64,000 nt of DNA from Gottfriedia acidiceleris (GTDB lineage: Bacteria; Bacillota; Bacilli; Bacillales; Bacillaceae_G). The translations under genes and the position numbers were made by a program. Under the pieces are notes generated by a model that was not told the origin of the DNA, did not search any database, and worked only from the letters and a program-made list of their open reading frames with translations. The stretch covers positions 1 through 64,000 of the forward strand of contig NZ_NESS01000008.1 in NCBI RefSeq assembly GCF_002128425.1, written 5' to 3'. Shown in pieces: positions 59,002 to 64,000 of this stretch; positions within the stretch are counted from its first letter, which is position 1, and every line of letters starts with the position of its first letter.

Positions 59002-59235
59002 GTGAATTTAAAAAAGCTACAGGCGAAGGTTAATGATTTTAAAACATTTGGAGCAATAACAACAGCATTGGCTACTTTTTTCTATATCGGGACTCTCCTT
59101 CCAAAGGACGGATTAACCCAACATAAAATATTAATAGTCGAAAGTATCGTGTTTACAATGCTGATTTTTGCATTAGGTTTCTTTTTAACATCTAATTATT
59201 TTAAACGAAAAATTCAAAACGAAGAGCAAGCATAA
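59002..59235 (+). CDS. yrhC: YrhC family small membrane protein
   Basis: 77 residues from GTG 59002, preceded by aaggaagg (58985-58992). Two membrane helices (FGAITTALATFFYIGTLL, and ILIVESIVFTMLIFALGFFL) flanked by charged ends, the normal size and layout of YrhC. In B. subtilis yrhC closes the mtnN-mccA-mccB operon; here those genes are absent and an ABC operon lies between mtnN and yrhC. Function unknown. Confidence 0.75.
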   Translation: MNLKKLQAKVNDFKTFGAITTALATFFYIGTLLPKDGLTQHKILIVESIVFTMLIFALGFFLTSNYFKRKIQNEEQA

Positions 59236-59309
59236 AACCACTACAAATGAATTCACTCCAATTGTTAGATCTGACTAACAATTGGAGGTCATATTCATCT
59301 GTAGTGGTT
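59236..59309. terminator. Long bidirectional hairpin filling the yrhC/sigK gap
   Basis: Outer arms 59236-59252 and 59293-59309 pair at 16 of 17 positions; inner arms ccaattgttag (59258-59268) and ctaacaattgg (59275-59285) pair perfectly around a 6-nt loop. It spans from one stop codon to the other. Confidence 0.88.
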
Positions 59310-60028
59310 TATTTTTTATCTTTTTTCTTTTCTTTTTCAGCTCTTAAAAACTCATGGTACATTTTCATTAAAGCACGTTTTTCAATTCGCGAAACATAAC
59401 TTCTTGAGATTCCTAATTTCTTTGCGATTTCACGTTGCGTTAGTTCTTTATCCATATCAATACCAAACCGCTGAATAATTACATCCTTTTCGCGGTCGTC
59501 TAGAATCTTAATATATTGCTTGATTTTTTCTAATTCCATATTAAGTTGAATTTGATCAACAACATCTTCCGTCTCCGTTTTTAATATGTCTAATAGTGAA
59601 ATTTCATTGCCTTCTTTATCCTGACCTATCGGATCATGAAGGGAAACATCTTTTTTGGTTTTCTTTAGAGCACGTAAATGCATAAGTATTTCGTTCTCAA
59701 TACATCTAGCTGCATATGTGGCTAATTTTGTTCCTTTACCTTGAACAAAGCTTTCAATCGCCTTAATTAAGCCGATTGTACCAATCGAAATTAAATCTTC
59801 AGCATCTTCCCCGGTATTTTCAAATTTTTTGACGATATGAGCAACGAGTCTTAAATTATGTTCAATCAATAAATTTCGTGCTTCTCCATCTCCGTTTGCC
59901 ATACGATTTAAGTAAAGTGTTTCTTCGGCTTGAGAAAGAGGTTGAGGGAAGGCATTATTTTTAACATAAGAAACAAACACAAACACTTCTTTTAAGAAAA
60001 GACTTAAGGCGGTAAATAAACCAGGCAT
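59309..60028 (-). CDS. sigK: RNA polymerase sporulation sigma factor SigK (pro-sigma-K)
   Basis: 239 residues in one continuous frame. A hydrophobic pro-sequence of about 20 residues ([21 protein letters not shown]) precedes sigma region 1.2; region 2 has [43 protein letters not shown]; region 4 has [29 protein letters not shown]. Sigma-K directs late mother-cell transcription after SpoIVFB removes the pro-sequence. A good ribosome site (aggagtg) precedes the ATG. No skin element interrupts it. Confidence 0.95.
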   Translation of the reverse strand: MPGLFTALSLFLKEVFVFVSYVKNNAFPQPLSQAEETLYLNRMANGDGEARNLLIEHNLRLVAHIVKKFENTGEDAEDLISIGTIGLIKAIESFVQGKGTKLATYAARCIENEILMHLRALKKTKKDVSLHDPIGQDKEGNEISLLDILKTETEDVVDQIQLNMELEKIKQYIKILDDREKDVIIQRFGIDMDKELTQREIAKKLGISRSYVSRIEKRALMKMYHEFLRAEKEKKKDKK

Positions 60029-60215
60029 ATAATCACTCCTAAGGAAGGTAAGGTTAGTTGTTATTTATATATTTATGTAATGTACAAATTCTGTGTGTCT
60101 GTACCATAAAAAAAATGTAAGTAGTATAAAAAAAATGTTGAAAATAGTAAGCGCTACCAATTCAGTAATAATGTATCTTTTTAAAAATCGTTACATATTC
60201 TAGAAAAAAAATGCA

Positions 60216-60245
60216 TTGACAGTCTATTTAAACGTACTTTATAAT
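60216..60245 (+). promoter_or_regulatory. Sigma-A promoter of aroA-tyrA
   Basis: TTGACA (60216-60221), 18-bp spacer, TATAAT (60240-60245), both perfect consensus. Confidence 0.9.
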
Positions 60246-60254
60246 CCTCATTAA

Positions 60255-60537
60255 TAACTTTTTTAATGAATCTTTTGACAATTAAATATATTGCGTTGAT
60301 AAGGGCACAGTAAGCATAACTTCCCTGTTTAAGAGAGCTGACGTAAGCTGCGAGTCAGTACATAAGGTATGCTGAATTACATTCTTGGAGCAATTTCTAT
60401 TTTTTAGTTAATGAAAATAGAAACGGTCATTTTTGATCGTTAACAAAATGAAGGTGGTGAACGATTTTTGTTCACAACTAGGGTGGTACCGCGATTAATT
60501 AATTCGTCCCTACTGTTTATTCAGTAGGGACTTTTTG
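60255..60537 (+). promoter_or_regulatory. Tyrosine-type T-box leader of aroA-tyrA
   Basis: T-box core agggtggtaccgcg (60480-60493) and a perfect terminator stem gtccctactg/cagtagggac (60506-60515 with 60522-60531) plus T run. Stem I specifier gaat-TAC (60378-60380) indicates tRNA-Tyr. It senses tyrosine starvation and allows read-through into the aromatic pathway genes. Confidence 0.9.
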
Positions 60538-60619
60538 TTTTCATTTTTTACATACTTACTTTTTGATAAAAGAAGAGGTATTGGAATATTAATTTTAAAA
60601 ATTTGAGGAGGAAAAAGAA

Positions 60620-61702
60620 ATGAGTACAAACAATGAATTATTGCAATTACGTGACAAGGTTGATGAGATTAATTTAAAAATCGTTGAATTATTAAACGAG
60701 CGTGGAAAAGTTGTTCAAGAAATTGGTCAACAAAAGATTAAACAGGGTATCAAGCGTTTTGATCCAGTTCGTGAGCGTGAAGTTTTAGATATGATTGCAA
60801 ATGTGAATGAAGGACCATTTGAAACTTCAACTTTACAACATATTTTCAAAACAATCTTCCAAGCAAGCTTAGAGCTACAAGAAGATGATCACAGAAAAGC
60901 TCTTTTAGTTTCAAGAAAGAAAAAGCCTGAAAATACAATTGTTAGAGTGAAAAATGATATCCTTGGTGACGGCTCTCAATCATTTATTATGGGTCCATGT
61001 GCAGTTGAAAGCTACGAACAAGTACGTGCAGTAGCACAAGCTATGAAACAACAAGGTTTAACAATGATGCGAGGCGGTGCATTTAAACCTAGAACTTCTC
61101 CATATGATTTCCAAGGGCTTGGATACGAAGGACTACAAATTTTAAGAGAAGTTGCAGATGAGTTTGATTTAGCTGTTATTAGTGAAATACTAAATCCAAA
61201 TGATGTTGAAAGAGCTCTAGAATATGTTGATGTAATTCAAATCGGTGCACGAAATATGCAAAACTTTGATTTACTTAAAACAGTTGGTCAAGTAAATAAA
61301 CCAGTTTTATTAAAACGAGGACTTTCAGCAACAATTGAAGAGTTTATAAATGCGGCAGAGTACATTATTTCACAAGGGAATGACCAAATTATTCTTTGTG
61401 AAAGAGGAATTCGTACGTACGAGAAAGCAACTAGAAATACATTAGATATCTCAGCTGTACCGATTCTAAAGAAAGAAACACATTTACCAGTTGTAGTTGA
61501 TGTTACGCATTCAACAGGACGTAAAGACTTACTATTACCGGCAGCAAAAGCAGCTTTAGCAATTGGAGCGGATGCAGTTATGGCTGAAGTACACCCTGAT
61601 CCAGCAGTTGCTTTATCAGATTCAGCTCAACAAATGAATATCCCACAATTTGAAGAATTTATGTTTGAGTTAAAAGACTTCCGTGCAAAACTTCAATCAT
61701 AA
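60620..61702 (+). CDS. aroA: Bifunctional chorismate mutase / DAHP synthase
   Basis: 360 residues; symbol follows B. subtilis usage, not the EPSP synthase of E. coli. The first 90 residues are an AroQ-type chorismate mutase ([28 protein letters not shown]). The rest is a type I-beta DAHP synthase: [66 protein letters not shown]. The enzyme begins the shikimate pathway; the mutase domain gives prephenate feedback. Controlled by a Tyr T-box with tyrA. Confidence 0.96.
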   Translation: MSTNNELLQLRDKVDEINLKIVELLNERGKVVQEIGQQKIKQGIKRFDPVREREVLDMIANVNEGPFETSTLQHIFKTIFQASLELQEDDHRKALLVSRKKKPENTIVRVKNDILGDGSQSFIMGPCAVESYEQVRAVAQAMKQQGLTMMRGGAFKPRTSPYDFQGLGYEGLQILREVADEFDLAVISEILNPNDVERALEYVDVIQIGARNMQNFDLLKTVGQVNKPVLLKRGLSATIEEFINAAEYIISQGNDQIILCERGIRTYEKATRNTLDISAVPILKKETHLPVVVDVTHSTGRKDLLLPAAKAALAIGADAVMAEVHPDPAVALSDSAQQMNIPQFEEFMFELKDFRAKLQS

Positions 61703-61738
61703 ATAATATTACTTTATGAAGGATAGGCGGTGAATGCC

Positions 61739-62839
61739 TTGAAAAAGAATGTCCTTTTAATTGGCACAGGACTAATCGGAGGCTCAATTGCCTTGGCAAT
61801 AAAAAAAGTTCATGATGTAAATATAATTGGATATGATATAAACGAAAAACAACTTGAAATCGGTAAAAGAATTCAAGTTTTAGATGAAACCTCGGTACAG
61901 CTTAAAAACTGTGCCGAGAAAGCTCATCTAATCATTTTTTCTTGTCCTGTAGAGGAATCAATAAAATATATACATATGTTAAGTGAATATGAACTAAAGA
62001 ATGATGTCATATTAACTGATGTAGGTAGTACGAAAAGTGAAATTATGAGACATTCAAAGACTCTTACAGATAAAGGTTATTGCTTTATTGGCGGTCATCC
62101 AATGGCAGGGTCGCATAAAACTGGCATCGAGAGTGCAAAAGTTCATTTATTTGAAAATGCATATTTTATTTTGACACCAAGTGAAAATACTCAATATGCG
62201 CAAATAGAAGAATTAAAAGAATGGCTTAAGGGAACAGGTTCACATTTCGTTGTAATAGATGAAGAAACACACGATCAAATAACAGGAGTGGTAAGTCATT
62301 TTCCACACCTAATCGCTGCTAATCTTGTAAAACAAGTTAAATCTTACTCGAAGGATGAGCCTTTAGTATCAGCACTAGCTGCCGGAGGGTTTAGAGATAT
62401 TACTAGAATTGCATCAAGTAGCCCGAAAATGTGGACTGATATTGTGATTCAAAATAAGGATACATTGCTTTCATTAATTTCAAATTGGATTGATGAAATG
62501 AAACAAATGTATCAGCTTGTTGAAAGCCAGAATAAAGAAAATATCTTTCACTATTTCAAGGATTCAAAAGATTTTAGAGACAATATGCCAGCAAAAGCAA
62601 ATGGAGCTATCCCGAGTTATTTTGATTTGTATGTAGACGTTTTAGATCGAGTAGGTGAGCTTGCGAACATCACGACAATCTTATCGATTCATCAAGTAAG
62701 TATTACAAATCTAAGGATAATTGAATCGCGTGAAGGTTTACCAGGTGTACTAAGAATAAGCCTTCAAACAGAAAATGACAGAGAGAAAGCTGAAAAATTC
62801 TTAAATGTTAATGGTTATGAGACGTACATTGTTTCATAA
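61739..62839 (+). CDS. tyrA: Prephenate dehydrogenase
   Basis: 366 residues if started at TTG 61739, six bases after ggcggtga; GTG 61730 is within that site. NAD-binding LLIGTGLIGGSIALAI (residues about 5-20), catalytic region FIGGHPMAGSHKTGIESAK, then SHFPHLIAANLV, and a C-terminal ACT domain (LANITTILSIHQVSITNLRII) for tyrosine feedback. Converts prephenate to 4-hydroxyphenylpyruvate. Second gene of the T-box operon. Confidence 0.95.
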   Translation: MKKNVLLIGTGLIGGSIALAIKKVHDVNIIGYDINEKQLEIGKRIQVLDETSVQLKNCAEKAHLIIFSCPVEESIKYIHMLSEYELKNDVILTDVGSTKSEIMRHSKTLTDKGYCFIGGHPMAGSHKTGIESAKVHLFENAYFILTPSENTQYAQIEELKEWLKGTGSHFVVIDEETHDQITGVVSHFPHLIAANLVKQVKSYSKDEPLVSALAAGGFRDITRIASSSPKMWTDIVIQNKDTLLSLISNWIDEMKQMYQLVESQNKENIFHYFKDSKDFRDNMPAKANGAIPSYFDLYVDVLDRVGELANITTILSIHQVSITNLRIIESREGLPGVLRISLQTENDREKAEKFLNVNGYETYIVS

Positions 62840-62865
62840 AAAAGTTAAGACTATATTTACACATT

Positions 62866-62893
62866 AAAGCACTTGTGAAGGTGCTTTTTTTTG
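62866..62893 (+). terminator. Terminator of aroA-tyrA
   Basis: aaagcact pairs with ggtgcttt (G-U at one position) around a short loop; eight T's follow. Confidence 0.85.
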
Positions 62894-63057
62894 TTAAAGA
62901 GCGACAACTAGATCAAGTTCTTTGCTAATTTACTAGAGTCTCTCTGACATTTCAAATAAAAATGAATAGTCAGTCTCTTTTGTGTACCAATTTTCTGAAC
63001 TTTATATTATAATTTAGAAGGTTAGATTTTTAAATCGTTAAACATGGAGGGATATCA

Positions 63058-64000
63058 ATGTCTCAGTTTGAAAAATCATTAGAAAAATATGCTGAACTTG
63101 CGGTGAAAAGTGGAGTTAATATCGTACCAGGTCAAACACTACAAATAAATGCACCAATCGGAGCTGCTGAATTCGTTCGTAAAGTTGTAAAATACGCTTA
63201 TGAAGCTGGAGCTAAAAATGTAAACATCGATTGGAATGATGATGTAATTACTCGTACAAAATACGAATTAGCACCAGATGAAGTTTTTGCAGAATTTCCA
63301 GGCTGGAAAGTAACTGCTTTGGAAGAATTAGCTGAAAACGGTGGTGCCGTTTTATCAGTTATTTCACCAAATCCTGAATTATTAAAAGGAATCGATCCAA
63401 AACGTATTGCTACTTTTAATAAAACTGCAAATACAGCATTACATAAATATCGTGAATTCATGATGGCTGACCGCATTCGTTGGTCAATCGTTGCAATTCC
63501 ATGTGTTGAATGGGCTGAAAAAGTTTATCCAAATGAATCAATTGATAAAGCAATGGATTTACTTTGGGATTCAGTTTTCAAAATTTGCCGAGTTGACAAC
63601 GAAAATCCAGTAGAAGCTTGGGTTAAACATAACGATTTCTTACAAGAAAAAGTTGTTGAATTAAATGACAAGCGTTATAAAACATTACATTACACAGCAC
63701 CTGGAACTGACTTGAAACTAGATCTAGTAGATAATCATGTTTGGAAAGGTGGCGGAGCAAATAGTGAAGATGGAAAATGGTTTAATCCAAATATTCCAAC
63801 TGAAGAAGTTTTCTCTATGCCACATAGCCATGGTGTAAATGGTACTGTTAAAGCAACTTTACCATTAAATTACGGTGGAAATTTAATTGAGAACTTCTCT
63901 TTAACATTTAAAGATGGAAAAGTTGTCGATTTCACAGCTGAAAAAGGCTATGATACATTACAACATTTATTAGATACTGATGAAGGTGCTCGTCGTCTAG
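63058..64000 (+). CDS. M29-family aminopeptidase (AmpS/PepS-like), 3' truncated by window
   Basis: The frame opens at ATG 63058 behind tggaggg and runs off the right edge, giving 314 codons without a stop. It begins MSQFEKSLEKYAELAVKSGVNIVPGQTL, typical of thermophilic-type M29 metalloaminopeptidases; later APGTDLKLDLVDNHVWKGGG, FNPNIPTEEVFSMPHSHGVNG (substrate/metal region) and LIENFSLTFKDGKVVDFTAEKG match the family. These dimeric cobalt/zinc enzymes remove N-terminal residues from peptides. The C-terminal metal ligands lie beyond the window. Confidence 0.92.
   Translation, partial: MSQFEKSLEKYAELAVKSGVNIVPGQTLQINAPIGAAEFVRKVVKYAYEAGAKNVNIDWNDDVITRTKYELAPDEVFAEFPGWKVTALEELAENGGAVLSVISPNPELLKGIDPKRIATFNKTANTALHKYREFMMADRIRWSIVAIPCVEWAEKVYPNESIDKAMDLLWDSVFKICRVDNENPVEAWVKHNDFLQEKVVELNDKRYKTLHYTAPGTDLKLDLVDNHVWKGGGANSEDGKWFNPNIPTEEVFSMPHSHGVNGTVKATLPLNYGGNLIENFSLTFKDGKVVDFTAEKGYDTLQHLLDTDEGARRL

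Noticed and set aside
63198-63476. Minus-strand 92-residue frame within the M29 aminopeptidase gene
   Set aside because: Antisense of a gene with clear family similarity; no start signals.

Overview
The window is an AT-rich chromosomal segment from an endospore-forming member of the Bacillaceae. Sporulation genes (safA, coxA, bofC, spoVB, an rsfA-like regulator, sigK) sit among housekeeping genes in the order known from Bacillus subtilis: safA-coxA-bofC-ruvAB-queA-tgt-yajC-yrzE-yrbG-spoVB-comN-secDF-recJ-apt-relA-dtd-hisS-aspS-tcdA-rarA-cymR-yrvO-mnmA-yrrB-recD2-yrrI-alaS-ireB-ruvX-yrzB-mltG-yrrMNO-udk-greA-pbpI-yrrS-mtnN-yrhC. I cannot name the species from sequence alone. No rRNA, tRNA, prophage, insertion sequence with a transposase, or CRISPR array is visible.

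Layout. 1-4500: 3' end of safA, the coxA and bofC sporulation genes, and accessory genes (TetR regulator, two GNAT acetyltransferases). 4600-9130: ruvA-ruvB-DUF2905-queA-tgt-yajC, covering branch migration, queuosine synthesis and the Sec accessory YajC. 9200-12600: small membrane proteins, spoVB and comN. 12600-21800: secDF, a CDF metal transporter, recJ-apt, relA-dtd. 21800-23200: a small membrane-protein gene, an array of 20-bp tandem repeats, a small DNA-binding-like ORF, and a T-box leader. 23200-29800: hisS-aspS, tcdA, rarA and small accessory genes. 29850-33900: lineage-specific membrane proteins and a decayed gene. 33900-40400: cymR-cysteine desulfurase-mnmA, yrrB, recD2, two tiny genes. 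40400-41000: a full copy of a dispersed Bacillaceae repeat. 41000-55200: a GNAT gene, yrrI, T-box-alaS-ireB-ruvX-yrzB-mltG, trmR-yrrN-yrrO-udk, greA, pbpI-yrrS. 55300-60030: mtnN, an ABC exporter operon with its own TetR regulator, yrhC and an uninterrupted sigK. 60200-64000: a tyrosine-type T-box, aroA-tyrA, and the start of an M29 aminopeptidase.

Functional themes. Several neighbouring genes modify tRNA: QueA/Tgt (queuosine), TcdA (ct6A), the cysteine desulfurase plus MnmA (s2U34), and TrmR/YrrN/YrrO (mo5U34). Three aminoacyl-tRNA or amino-acid operons (hisS-aspS, alaS, aroA-tyrA) are controlled by tRNA-sensing T-box leaders. The hisS-aspS leader has an overlapping GAC/CAC specifier.

The least ordinary signals are non-coding or regulatory: a 15-unit, 20-bp tandem repeat array (22110-22408); one full and three broken copies of a dispersed repeat; two places where the 3' arm of a terminator hairpin also carries the next gene's Shine-Dalgarno sequence (yrrI and pbpI); a promoter bracketed by two identical operator palindromes ahead of the ABC operon; and a TetR gene with its own perfect inverted repeat. 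I found no convincing new multi-gene system. The 586-residue membrane protein at 30601-32361 is the best uncharacterised protein candidate.
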